Below are positions 1 to 6,234 of a DNA stretch of 7,554 nt, one piece after another. The stretch comes from Aquifex aeolicus (lineage in GTDB: Bacteria > Aquificota > Aquificia > Aquificales > Aquificaceae): the NCBI GenBank assembly GCA_011375045.1, contig DRNB01000302.1, positions 1 through 7,554 on the forward strand. Reading direction: 5' to 3'. Positions within the stretch are counted from its first letter, which is position 1; each line of letters starts with the position of its first letter. The translations under genes and the position numbers were made by a program. The notes beneath the pieces are model-generated. The model searched no databases. It was not told the origin of the DNA and worked only from the letters and a program-made list of their open reading frames with translations.

Positions 1-256
1 ACCCACCGACGTTCTGTCCTTTCCCATGGGGGACCGGGTAGGGGACAGACTCCTGCTGGGGGACGTGGTCGTTTCTCTGGATACAGCCCGGCGGAGGGCG
101 GAGGAAACGGGTAGTCCTCTGGAAAGGGTTGTTCTGAACCTTCTCATCCACGGTATTATCCACCTGCTCGGCTACGATCACGAGCGGGGCGGTGAGGAGG
201 AGAGGAGGTTCAGGGAGCTCGAGGAGAAACTCCGTGCTGAGCTTGGAATCCGCTAA
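1..256 (+). CDS. ybeY: YbeY endoribonuclease, 3' portion (5' end outside window)
   Basis: YbeY is a zinc-dependent RNase that acts in the cytoplasm on 16S rRNA 3'-end maturation and ribosome quality control. The frame is already open at the window edge (first full codon at base 2) and reads TDVLSFP, a hallmark of the family just before an apparent ATG at 26. That ATG is therefore an internal methionine and not the start. The zinc motif HGxxHLxGYDH is intact as HGIIHLLGYDH, carrying the three metal-binding histidines, and the protein ends with the usual charged Glu/Arg-rich helix about 25 residues later at a TAA. Only roughly the C-terminal half is present. The next gene starts inside its last codons, which indicates an operon with translational coupling. 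Identity is secure; only the missing N-terminus is unknown. Confidence 0.95.
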   Translation, partial: PTDVLSFPMGDRVGDRLLLGDVVVSLDTARRRAEETGSPLERVVLNLLIHGIIHLLGYDHERGGEEERRFRELEEKLRAELGIR

Positions 257-827
257 GGAGCTTATAACCCTTGGCAGACGTGCCATAGCTGACACTCTGG
301 AGGGTGGGGATATCCAGCCCGAGCCCCTCCTTAAGGGGAAATACGGTGCTCGCAGAGGTGTGTTCACCACCCTTCTCACGCATCCTGAGGAGGAGCTGAG
401 GGGCTGTGTGGGTTTCCCCCTGCCCCATCTTCCCCTGTGGGAAGCCGTTGTCCGCTCCGCGGTGAGTGCCGCCTTCAGAGATCCGAGGTTTCCCCCCCTG
501 AAGGCTGAAGAGCTGGGCAGGGTGGTGATGGAGCTTTCTGTCCTCTCGGAACCTGAAGAGCTGAGGGAGAATCCCCTCCCGTCGATCAGGGTGGGTGTGC
601 ACGGAATCCTGTTAGAGATCGGGGACAGGAGAAGCCTGCTCCTTCCGCAGGTGGCTACCCGCTACGGCTGGGATGCCGGGGAGTTTCTCGATCAGCTCTG
701 CCTGAAAGCCGGTCTGTGCAGGGGCAGCTGGAGGGAGAAGGATGTTAAGATTTACAGGTTCAGAGCTGAGGTGTTCAAGGAGGTCGAGCCCTGGGGAGAG
801 GTAGAGAAGGTGGAGCTTCCGGAGTAG
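234..827 (+). CDS. AMMECR1 / AmmeMemoRadiSam system protein A family
   Basis: The protein has about 197 residues if it starts at GTG 234. I chose this start because GAGGAG at 221-226 lies 7 bases upstream and the product then begins close to the family's first helix. A GTG at 192 would add 14 low-complexity Arg/Ser residues and is less likely. Visible family motifs are LRGCVG (about residues 55-60), a helix with SAVSAAFRDPRF (about 76-87), GVHG (121-124), LPQVATRYGW (137-146) and FLDQLCLKAGL (151-161). The fold is the AMMECR1 domain. In many prokaryotes it occurs with a Memo-like protein and a radical SAM protein, and its biochemical role is unsettled. Those partners are not next to it here. 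The gene overlaps ybeY by 23 bases and runs into endonuclease V, so it is probably co-transcribed with RNA/DNA maintenance genes. The family call is firm; the function is open. Confidence 0.9.
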   Translation: MLSLESAKELITLGRRAIADTLEGGDIQPEPLLKGKYGARRGVFTTLLTHPEEELRGCVGFPLPHLPLWEAVVRSAVSAAFRDPRFPPLKAEELGRVVMELSVLSEPEELRENPLPSIRVGVHGILLEIGDRRSLLLPQVATRYGWDAGEFLDQLCLKAGLCRGSWREKDVKIYRFRAEVFKEVEPWGEVEKVELPE

Positions 828-898
828 ATATCGAGGAGCTGAAGAGAATCCAGACCGAATGCGCCGGACGGGTTCTCCGGAGGGATGACTTCGGTGAG
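824..898 (+). other. Probable N-terminal coding extension of endonuclease V without a canonical start
   Basis: These 25 codons are in frame with the endonuclease V gene. They encode VDIEELKRIQ, then TECAGRVLRR, then DDFGE, which matches in character and length the N-terminal helix found in characterised endonuclease V proteins before the first catalytic Asp. GGTGGAG at 809-815 could be a Shine-Dalgarno sequence 8 bases before GTA 824, which would overlap the TAG stop of the preceding gene (825-827). GGAG at 821-824 could instead serve ATC 830, 5 bases downstream. Neither is a standard start codon. Confidence 0.6.
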
Positions 899-1480
899 GT
901 GAAGACCGTAGGGGGTATGGACCTGACCTTCGAGAAGATAGACAGAAACCCTACGAGGGCGTGGGCAAGCCTGGTCGTTCTGGATCTGGAAACCCTCAGA
1001 CCCGTTTACAACCTTGTGGTGGAGGATGAGGTCAGCTTTCCCTACATCCCCACCTTCCTCGCCTTCAGGGAGATGCCCCTTCTCCTAAGGCTGTATGAAA
1101 AGGCGAAGGTTAAGCCCGATATATTCTTCATAGACGGACAGGGCGTAGCGCACCCCCGCAGGTGCGGGATCGCATCCCACTTCGGCGTGGAGACGGGAGA
1201 GGTCAGCGTGGGAGTTGCCAAGACAAAGCTTTTTGGACACTACAGGGAACCCGACAGAAGACGGGGGAGCTTCACCTACCTCCGCCACGGTGGGGAGATA
1301 CTGGGTGCCGTTGTGCGAACCAGAGACGGGGCAGCCCCCGTTTTTGTTTCCGTTGGGCACCGTATAAGTTTAAAGAGTGCGGTGGAGCTCGTTCTCAGAA
1401 CATCGAAGTTCAGGATCCCTGAACCCACCCGCCTCGCCCACAACCTCCTGCAGCAGGTCAGAAGAGGGAGCCTGTTTTGA
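899..1480 (+). CDS. nfi: Endonuclease V (deoxyinosine 3' endonuclease)
   Basis: Endonuclease V nicks DNA at the second phosphodiester bond 3' to deoxyinosine, starting repair of deaminated adenine; some members act on inosine in RNA. From GTG 899 the protein shows the catalytic residues: Asp8 in GGMD, the strand-separating wedge PYIP (residues 48-51), Glu58 in FRE, Asp79 in IDGQG, then AHPRR, GIASHFG, VGVAKTKL and, near the end, IPEPTRLAH. The pattern closely resembles the thermophilic (Thermotoga-type) enzymes, including DGQG where E. coli has DGHG. Anomaly: the N-terminal helix that precedes GGMD in known members is encoded in the same frame from about base 824 (VDIEELKRIQ...), but there is no ATG, GTG or TTG between the in-frame stop at 767 and GTG 899. 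The true start may thus be non-canonical and upstream (GTA 824, ATC 830 or CTG 839), or the sequence has an error. It ends with TGA just before the next promoter. Confidence 0.9.
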   Translation: MKTVGGMDLTFEKIDRNPTRAWASLVVLDLETLRPVYNLVVEDEVSFPYIPTFLAFREMPLLLRLYEKAKVKPDIFFIDGQGVAHPRRCGIASHFGVETGEVSVGVAKTKLFGHYREPDRRRGSFTYLRHGGEILGAVVRTRDGAAPVFVSVGHRISLKSAVELVLRTSKFRIPEPTRLAHNLLQQVRRGSLF

Positions 1481-1504
1481 GAAGCGTTTTAAGTAAATTA
1501 GAAT
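1477..1504 (+). promoter_or_regulatory. Candidate sigma70-type promoter for the disulfide oxidoreductase-flavoprotein genes
   Basis: TTGAGA at 1477-1482 (five of six matches to TTGACA, overlapping the endonuclease V stop codon) is followed after 16 bases by TAGAAT at 1499-1504 (five of six matches to TATAAT). The region around it is the most A+T-rich of the window. Transcription would begin near 1511, giving a leader of about 33 bases with AGGAGGT at 1531-1537, 6 bases before the ATG at 1544. TATATT at 1504-1509 is an alternative -10. Confidence 0.6.
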
Positions 1505-1543
1505 ATATTTATATCTTGAATATTTCGTCGAGGAGGTAAGGCT

Positions 1544-2224
1544 ATGCTTCTGGGACTCGATGTGAGGAGTCAGCTGAGGGATCTGTTCGAAAAAGAATAC
1601 AGGGAACCTGTAACCATAAAACTCTTTTCCCAGAGTATAGGCTGCGAGAGCTGTCGAACGGCGGAGATACTTCTCAGAGAGCTGGTGGAAGTGGCCGGGG
1701 AGGACAGGCTAAAGTATGAGGTTTACAGTCCTCTGGTGGAGAAGGAGGAGGCGCAGAAATACGGGGTCGACAGGGTCCCGACCATAGTTATAGAGGGGGA
1801 CAGGGATTACGGCATAAGGTATATAGGACTTCCCGCAGGGCTGGAGTTCAGCACCCTGGTTCAGGGTATCATCAGGGTATCCCAGAGAAGAGCCTCCCTG
1901 TCCCAGAGAACCCTCGAGGCTCTGAAGGAGATAGACCTGCCCTTGGACCTGAAGGTTTTCGTTACTACCGCCTGCGGATACTGTCCCTCCGCCGCCATAA
2001 CCGCCTGGAACTTTGCCATAGCGAGCGATTACATAAGGGCGACGGTTATCGACTCCACAGAGAACCCCGATCTGGCGGAGCGCTTTCAGGTTGTCGGTGT
2101 TCCAAAGATCGTGGTGAACGACGGGCTCCTCGAGTTTGTAGGTGCCCAGCCCGAAGACTCCTTCCTGGGGTATCTGATCTCCGCTTACAGGAAGCTGAAG
2201 GGTGAAGGTGAGAAGGCTTCCTGA
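1544..2224 (+). CDS. Protein disulfide oxidoreductase (PDO-like, two thioredoxin/glutaredoxin-fold modules)
   Basis: This 226-residue protein matches the length and layout of PDO/glutaredoxin-like proteins of thermophiles, which form, reduce or shuffle disulfide bonds in the cytoplasm. The first thioredoxin-fold module has CESC at residues 34-37 and a cis-proline candidate at Pro79 (RVPT). The second has CGYC at 144-147 and Pro187 (GVPK). Both active sites keep two cysteines. The second differs slightly from the common CPYC of archaeal PDOs, and the first is an unusual CESC. No signal peptide is visible, which fits an internal enzyme. The start ATG has an excellent SD (AGGAGGT) and its own promoter. 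It overlaps the next gene, a flavin-dependent reductase-like protein, by 23 bases, so the latter may be its electron donor (inference). It ends in TGA, normal stop usage; nothing in the following frame looks like continued protein. Confidence 0.88.
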   Translation: MLLGLDVRSQLRDLFEKEYREPVTIKLFSQSIGCESCRTAEILLRELVEVAGEDRLKYEVYSPLVEKEEAQKYGVDRVPTIVIEGDRDYGIRYIGLPAGLEFSTLVQGIIRVSQRRASLSQRTLEALKEIDLPLDLKVFVTTACGYCPSAAITAWNFAIASDYIRATVIDSTENPDLAERFQVVGVPKIVVNDGLLEFVGAQPEDSFLGYLISAYRKLKGEGEKAS

Positions 2225-2948
2225 GATCGCTCCTTCGGAGATGGATCTCCCCGTGGTGGAGATTGTGGAGGAGACACCGACCACAAAGACCCTTGTCTTC
2301 GATCTGGAGGGACGCCCCTTCCGCTTCTATCCCGGGCAGTTCGTTGTCCTCGAAGTGCCCCATCCCGAGACCGGGGAAAAGCTCAGGAGGGCCTACTCCA
2401 TAGCCTCTCCTCCTACGCGCAGGGACAGGATCGAGCTGACCGTCAAGCGGGTGGAGAACGGCAGAGCCTCCGTTTACCTGACCACCAGGGTCAGGATCGG
2501 CGAGAGGTTCAGGATGAAGGGACCCTACGGTAGATTTTACTGGACCGAGAAGCTCCACAGCCGGATAGCTCTCCTGGGGGCGGGCAGCGGTGTGGTTCCC
2601 CTCGTGTCTATCCTCAGATACATAAGGGACAGGGATCTGGGAAACGTCGACGCCGTTTTCCTGGGATCCTTCACCTCCTACGAGGAGGTTATCTACAGGG
2701 AGGAGCTGCTGGAGCTGGGGAAACTGAAGAACGTCAGGATCGCCCTGACGCTTACCCGCGAGTTCCCCGACAGCTGGCAGGGTTACAGGGGCAGGATAAA
2801 CAGGGAGATCCTCAGCAGGGAGATACCCGATGCGGTGGAGCGTCTCCACTACCTCTGCGGACCTCCGGGCTTTGTGGAGAGCGTCAGGGGAACGCTGCTG
2901 GATCTTGGTGTCGACCGGAGGAACCTAAAAACGGAGCGCTACCGTTAG
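2202..2948 (+). CDS. Ferredoxin-NADP(+) reductase-like FAD/NAD(P)-binding oxidoreductase
   Basis: The protein has about 248 residues and the two-domain FNR fold. The FAD-binding barrel is marked by PGQF (44-47) and RAYS (63-66, the RxYS motif for FAD), with a KGPYG segment near 106-110. The NAD(P) domain is marked by GAGSGVVP (126-133) and CGPPGF (229-234). The C-terminus TERYR resembles the aromatic-ended tail of ferredoxin/flavodoxin reductases. There is no iron-sulfur domain and no membrane segment, so it probably passes electrons between NAD(P)H and a soluble partner. GTG 2202 and GTG 2208 are both possible starts, each with a purine-rich stretch upstream; ATG 2241 is also possible but has poor SD spacing. 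It overlaps the disulfide oxidoreductase gene, suggesting translational coupling. Its stop codon overlaps the end of the opposing gene by 4 bases. The specific partner is unknown. Confidence 0.87.
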   Translation: MKVRRLPEIAPSEMDLPVVEIVEETPTTKTLVFDLEGRPFRFYPGQFVVLEVPHPETGEKLRRAYSIASPPTRRDRIELTVKRVENGRASVYLTTRVRIGERFRMKGPYGRFYWTEKLHSRIALLGAGSGVVPLVSILRYIRDRDLGNVDAVFLGSFTSYEEVIYREELLELGKLKNVRIALTLTREFPDSWQGYRGRINREILSREIPDAVERLHYLCGPPGFVESVRGTLLDLGVDRRNLKTERYR

Positions 2949-3727
2949 GAGATCTTCTCCAGGATCTTCAGATTCCTCATCGCCCTGAGGGTAGATCCCC
3001 TCCTTCTGGAACCCCTCAGAAAGTCGCTCACCATCTCCTTCAGCTTGTCCCCCCCCGATCTCCTCCTTATATGGCCGTTGAAGGTTATCTCCTCCCTCAG
3101 GAAGTCCATGATCACCTCTCCCTCCTCCGCTCTGAGGGTCCACCTTCTCCTCACCTCCCCTCTGTGCTCCCACGCAACCCTCAGCGTGAAGGGTACGCCG
3201 GCCGCAGACCCCTCCAGCTCCCAGATCTCTCCCTCCCGGACCCGGGAAACCTCCACGTCCCCGAAGAGATACTGAAGGACGTAGAGATCGTGCCAGGCAA
3301 GATCCCAGAGGGGGTTTATGTATCCCCTTCCCCTGTTCAGGCGCTCCGCCCTTATCTCCTTTACCCTGATATCCTTCGGGAAGCTCTTTACGGGGAAGGA
3401 GTAAAGCTCTATCTCCGATACCTCCAGATTCGGGTCGTCCGCTATGAGGGCGAACTCCTTACTGCTCAGAGCCGGAGGCTTTTCCAGAAGCACCGGGACG
3501 CCCTCGGAGAGAAGTCTGCCCGCCACCTCCACGTGGTCCTCCGGATTTACCGCCACGATCGCCCTCACCACGCTTTCCTTGATCTCCCCGAAGTGGCAGT
3601 AAAAGGGGTGTTTCCCGATGTTCTTGTAGGGATCTATATCGCACAGAACCGGAAGCTCCTGAAGCTCCTCCAGCTTCGCTAAATACTTCATGCCCATGTT
3701 GCCCAGACCCACGAGAAGGACGTGCAT
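2945..3727 (-). CDS. Gfo/Idh/MocA family oxidoreductase, short form
   Basis: This 260-residue protein starts with a Rossmann nucleotide-binding motif, VGLGNMG (residues 6-12), followed by the family motif EKPPA with Lys83, the usual catalytic or structural lysine. WDLAWHDLYVL at 141-151 contains the conserved His146, and a C-terminal helix (LKEMVSDFLRG) is typical of the family. It is therefore an NAD(P)-dependent dehydrogenase or reductase acting on a sugar-like or cyclitol-like substrate. It is shorter than the usual 330-350 residues because the substrate-binding beta-sheet region is reduced, yet both ends look intact, so I do not consider it broken. The start ATG has GAGAGG a few bases upstream on the minus strand. 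It stands alone between two plus-strand genes, diverging from enolase with a 59-base intergenic space, and its stop overlaps the flavoprotein stop. The substrate cannot be read from sequence or context. Confidence 0.82.
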   Translation of the reverse strand: MHVLLVGLGNMGMKYLAKLEELQELPVLCDIDPYKNIGKHPFYCHFGEIKESVVRAIVAVNPEDHVEVAGRLLSEGVPVLLEKPPALSSKEFALIADDPNLEVSEIELYSFPVKSFPKDIRVKEIRAERLNRGRGYINPLWDLAWHDLYVLQYLFGDVEVSRVREGEIWELEGSAAGVPFTLRVAWEHRGEVRRRWTLRAEEGEVIMDFLREEITFNGHIRRRSGGDKLKEMVSDFLRGSRRRGSTLRAMRNLKILEKIS

Positions 3728-3772
3728 GATACCTCTCAGTAATTAGTGTGCCACAATCCCCACCGCACCTTG

Positions 3773-3778
3773 TAAAAT
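3773..3778 (+). promoter_or_regulatory. Candidate -10 box of a leaderless enolase transcript
   Basis: TAAAAT lies 8 bases before the enolase ATG. With normal -10 geometry transcription would start at about 3785-3787, at or within two bases of the ATG. No Shine-Dalgarno sequence precedes the gene (the stretch is ACTACTTC). The -35 is weak: GCCACA at 3750-3755 with a 17-base spacer matches only three positions. The same hexamer and spacing recur at two other genes here. Confidence 0.5.
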
Positions 3779-3786
3779 ACTACTTC

Positions 3787-5070
3787 ATGTCCGCAATCGT
3801 CAGCGTTCACGGAAGGGAGGTCCTCGATTCACGGGGTAATCCGACCGTCGAAGCGGTGGTCGTTCTCGAAAGCGGAGCTGTGGGGAGAGCCATAGTTCCC
3901 AGCGGAGCCTCCACGGGCGAGAGGGAGGCTGTGGAGCTCAGGGACGGGGATCCCCGACGGTACAGGGGCAGGGGGGTTCTCAAGGCTGTGGACAACATAA
4001 GGGGTAAGATAGCCAGACGACTTCAGGGTATGGAGGCTCTGAACCAGCGGGAGATAGACATCACGCTTGTCGAACTCGACGGAACGGAGAACAAGAGCCG
4101 TCTCGGAGCCAACGCTATACTCGCCGTCAGCATGGCCGTTGCCCGGGCGTCCGCGGAGGAGTTAGGGGTCCCCCTCTACGAATACCTCGGCGGTAGAAAC
4201 GCCCGGAGGCTTCCCGTTCCCCTCATGAACCTCATAAACGGTGGGGTTCACGCCGACAACCCCCTCGACGTTCAGGAGTTCATGGTGCTTCCCGTCTGCG
4301 GTGGCTCCTTCAGGGAAGCTCTGAGGGCCGGAGTTGAGATCTTCCACACCCTCAGAGAGGTTCTCAGGGAGAGAGGGCTTTCCACTAACGTGGGCGATGA
4401 GGGGGGTTTTGCCCCCGCCCTCGGTTCGACGAGGGAAGCCCTCGACACCCTCATGAGGGCGGTGGAGCGGGCGGGCTACAGACCCGGTGAGGATGTCCTC
4501 CTCGCCCTGGACTGCGCCTCTTCGGAGTTCTACAGGGACGGACTCTATCACTTCGAGGGGAAGGCTCTCTCCTCGGAGGAGATGATCTCCTTCTACGAGG
4601 AGCTTGTGGGCAACTACCCTGTGATCTCCCTGGAGGATCCCCTCTCGGAAAACGACTGGGAGGGGTGGAAGGCGCTCACCGCCGCCCTTGGAGGAAAGGT
4701 TCAGCTGGTGGGAGACGACCTCTTTACAACGAATCCCGACATCCTCAGGAGGGGTATAGAGGAAGGGGTAGCCAACGCGATACTCGTGAAGCTCAACCAG
4801 ATCGGCACCCTTTCGGAAACCCTCGATACGGTGATGATCGCCAAGGAGCACGGTTACGCCCCCGTGATATCCCACAGATCCGGCGAAACCGAGGACACCT
4901 TCATATCACACCTCGCGGTTGCCGTGAACGCGGGGCAGATAAAGACAGGCTCCGCCTCCCGGACCGACAGGATTGCAAAATACAACGAGCTCCTTAGAAT
5001 AGAAGAGAGTCTCGGTTATGGGGCGGAGTTCTGGGGAAGGAAGGAGTTCTGGAGATTCCTTGGTAGTTAA
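3787..5070 (+). CDS. eno: Enolase (phosphopyruvate hydratase)
   Basis: Enolase interconverts 2-phosphoglycerate and phosphoenolpyruvate in glycolysis and gluconeogenesis, in the cytoplasm, with Mg2+. From ATG 3787 it has 427 residues, a normal bacterial length. The open frame extends back to a GTG at 3748, but the product start MSAIVSVHGREVLDSRGNP aligns with the conserved N-terminus, so 3787 is the real start. Motifs in order: SRGNPTVE; GASTGEREAVELRDGDP (mobile loop with substrate-binding residues); NGGVHADN; NVGDEGGFAP with the catalytic Glu; EDPLSENDW and GDDLFTTN with metal-binding acids; LVKLNQIGT with the catalytic Lys; SHRSGETED; and KTGSASRTDR. All key residues are present. It has no SD and probably a leaderless promoter. 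The FtsB-like gene overlaps its end, a pairing also known from proteobacteria. It is the most certain protein call in the window. Confidence 0.98.
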   Translation: MSAIVSVHGREVLDSRGNPTVEAVVVLESGAVGRAIVPSGASTGEREAVELRDGDPRRYRGRGVLKAVDNIRGKIARRLQGMEALNQREIDITLVELDGTENKSRLGANAILAVSMAVARASAEELGVPLYEYLGGRNARRLPVPLMNLINGGVHADNPLDVQEFMVLPVCGGSFREALRAGVEIFHTLREVLRERGLSTNVGDEGGFAPALGSTREALDTLMRAVERAGYRPGEDVLLALDCASSEFYRDGLYHFEGKALSSEEMISFYEELVGNYPVISLEDPLSENDWEGWKALTAALGGKVQLVGDDLFTTNPDILRRGIEEGVANAILVKLNQIGTLSETLDTVMIAKEHGYAPVISHRSGETEDTFISHLAVAVNAGQIKTGSASRTDRIAKYNELLRIEESLGYGAEFWGRKEFWRFLGS

Positions 5071-5356
5071 AAGGCTCGCCCTTGGCTTCCTTGCGCTTGC
5101 CGTGATCAACACGGTAGCCAACCTCTTCCTGTCGGATCTGAACTTAGGGAAGGTGCTGAGCCTCAGACACGCCATCGACAGGCTGGAGGAGCTGACCTAC
5201 GTGGAAAAGGGCAGGAACCTCAGGTTAAAGGCGCTTCACTCCCGGATAAAGAGAAACCCCAGATTCTACAAGGAGAAGTTCGTCCGGGAGTACCTGCTCA
5301 TGTTCAGGAAGGGGGAGAAGGTCATTCCCCTTCCGAGGGAGATGTGGTACAGGTAG
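5060..5356 (+). CDS. FtsB/DivIC-like septum formation initiator family protein
   Basis: This is a small membrane protein, 98 residues from TTG 5060. That start has GGAG at 5051-5054, 5 bases upstream, and places the hydrophobic segment directly at the N-terminus; ATG 5018 would add 14 Gly/Ser-rich residues encoded inside enolase and is less likely. It has a short basic cytoplasmic tip (KR at 4-5), one transmembrane helix at about 6-24, then a charged helical, potentially coiled-coil region from about 33 to 63. The C-terminal NPRFYKEKFVREYLLMF and KGEKVIPL follow the FtsB/DivIC pattern of a YxExxARExLGMxxPGE-like segment. FtsB works with FtsL and FtsQ in the divisome outside the cytoplasmic membrane. 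The typical FtsB length is about 100. It overlaps enolase by 11 bases and abuts the convergent fabZ with no gap. The family match rests on topology and one motif, so the exact orthology is moderate. Confidence 0.75.
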   Translation: MVVKRLALGFLALAVINTVANLFLSDLNLGKVLSLRHAIDRLEELTYVEKGRNLRLKALHSRIKRNPRFYKEKFVREYLLMFRKGEKVIPLPREMWYR

Positions 5357-5803
5357 TCAGCGCTTGACCTCTTCGAGCTTCCTCGCCGCGGCGTAAAGAA
5401 CGGCGCTCGCCACCACCTCCCCGTCCACCCTTGCGGTTCCCTTCATCTTCGAAAGGGTCTTCTTGAGGGAGATAACCTCCAGCTCCATGAGGAGCTGATC
5501 GCCGGGGAAAACGGGCTTCTTGAAGCGGGCGTCGTCTATGCCTGCGAAGACGATGGCAAACTTACCTATTTCGAGCTTCAGGGACTTTATCATGAGTATC
5601 CCGCCGACCTGAGCCATGGCTTCGAGGATGTAAACGCCGGGAAAGAGGGGAAACTGGGGGAAGTGTCCCTGAAAGAAGGGTTCGTTAACGGAGACGTTCT
5701 TGAGACCCACGATCCTCCTGCCTTCTTCGAACTCGAGGATGCGGTCCACGAGGAGGAGGGGGTATCTGTGGGGGAGGATCTCCCTTATCTCCATTACGTC
5801 CAT
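5357..5803 (-). CDS. fabZ: 3-hydroxyacyl-[acyl-carrier-protein] dehydratase FabZ
   Basis: FabZ dehydrates 3-hydroxyacyl-ACP to trans-2-enoyl-ACP in type II fatty acid synthesis, as a cytoplasmic hotdog-fold enzyme. The 148-residue protein begins MDVMEIREILPHRYPLLLVD, with the LPHRYP signature, and has the active-site stretch GHFPQFPLFPGV followed by YILEAMAQ, giving catalytic His47 and Glu61. The rest (IDDARFKKPVFPGDQL) is standard. ATG 5803 and ATG 5794 are both possible starts. Neither has a convincing SD; the bases just before 5803 read TCCTCCT, which resembles anti-SD rather than SD. A TATAAT 8 bases before ATG 5803 points to a leaderless start there. It follows archease with a 9-base gap and meets the FtsB-like gene tail to tail with no intervening base. 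It ends in TGA. Confidence 0.97.
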   Translation of the reverse strand: MDVMEIREILPHRYPLLLVDRILEFEEGRRIVGLKNVSVNEPFFQGHFPQFPLFPGVYILEAMAQVGGILMIKSLKLEIGKFAIVFAGIDDARFKKPVFPGDQLLMELEVISLKKTLSKMKGTARVDGEVVASAVLYAAARKLEEVKR

Positions 5804-5811
5804 AGGAGGAC

Positions 5812-5817
5812 ATTATA
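5812..5817 (-). promoter_or_regulatory. Candidate -10 box of a leaderless fabZ transcript
   Basis: On the minus strand a perfect TATAAT spans the last codons of archease (ATA TAA) and ends 8 bases before the fabZ ATG at 5803. Transcription would start around 5805-5803. The best -35 is weak (TTGCGG with only a 15-base spacer). Read-through from archease is equally possible, but without an SD for fabZ a leaderless start explains translation better. Confidence 0.5.
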
Positions 5818-6226
5818 TATCAAAGATAACTTCCGCAACGAACTGATCCTTCTCCCTTTCCACCCTGAGCCTGTGGTAGGTGGCTGCCTTTATGACCAGC
5901 CCGGAGGTGTGTCTGGAGGGGTCGAAGCTCTCGCCGTGGAGCCGGAGCCTTACCCTGCCTTCGCTCAGTTCGAGCACCTCGCACCTGCGGGCTACGAAGC
6001 CTGTGCTCTCGTGGAGCACGAGCGCCTCGTTGATGATGTCCGCAAGGAGGAAGGGCATGGAGCCTTCAGCCGACACCTCCCGGCTCTCCCTCTCCTCGAC
6101 CCTTTCCAGATCGGTCATCTCGTTGAAGGTGGCGAGGACAGCTCTGCAGAAGAGTTCCTCCAGACTTCCAGCTCTGACCCTTATCCCCGCGTCCGCCGTT
6201 ATGTCGTCTATGGTTTCGTAAAACAT
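5813..6226 (-). CDS. Archease (RtcB RNA ligase activator family)
   Basis: This 137-residue protein is an archease-fold protein. Known archeases help the RNA ligase RtcB become guanylated and turn over during tRNA splicing and RNA repair. Family signatures: an N-terminal TADAGIRVRAGSLEELF with Asp12; LLADIINEALVL in the middle; a GESFDPSRH segment with KAATYHRLRV; and the C-terminal FDI. In the structurally studied archaeal archease, Asp12 and the terminal Asp-Ile bind calcium, and both are preserved here (Asp136, Ile137). The usual HTAD is ITAD in this protein, so the histidine before TAD is replaced by Ile9. No rtcB lies next to it. The ATG has no SD; it is preceded by CTTCCGGG and a TAAAAT box. 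It runs toward fabZ, 9 bases away, and diverges from upp. Confidence 0.88.
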   Translation of the reverse strand: MFYETIDDITADAGIRVRAGSLEELFCRAVLATFNEMTDLERVEERESREVSAEGSMPFLLADIINEALVLHESTGFVARRCEVLELSEGRVRLRLHGESFDPSRHTSGLVIKAATYHRLRVEREKDQFVAEVIFDI

Positions 6227-6234
6227 CCCGGAAG

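Noticed and set aside
26..256. ATG 26 as the ybeY start
   Set aside because: The frame continues to the window edge and the conserved TDVLSFP lies upstream of that ATG.
1481..1543. Riboswitch or terminator in the A+T-rich gap before the disulfide oxidoreductase
   Set aside because: Only a promoter and SD are visible; no stable hairpin or known aptamer pattern fits in 63 bases.
2046..2849. Long antisense open frame of 267 codons opposite the redox genes
   Set aside because: It mirrors the coding frames of the disulfide oxidoreductase and flavoprotein, has low-complexity composition and no recognisable motif. Long antisense frames are expected with this codon usage.
3748..3786. Enolase beginning at GTG 3748
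   Set aside because: The added 13 residues are not part of the enolase fold, and the conserved N-terminus begins at ATG 3787.
4162..4875. Antisense open frame of 237 codons inside enolase
   Set aside because: Enolase is certain on the other strand, and the translation is a shadow of its codons with no domain or SD.
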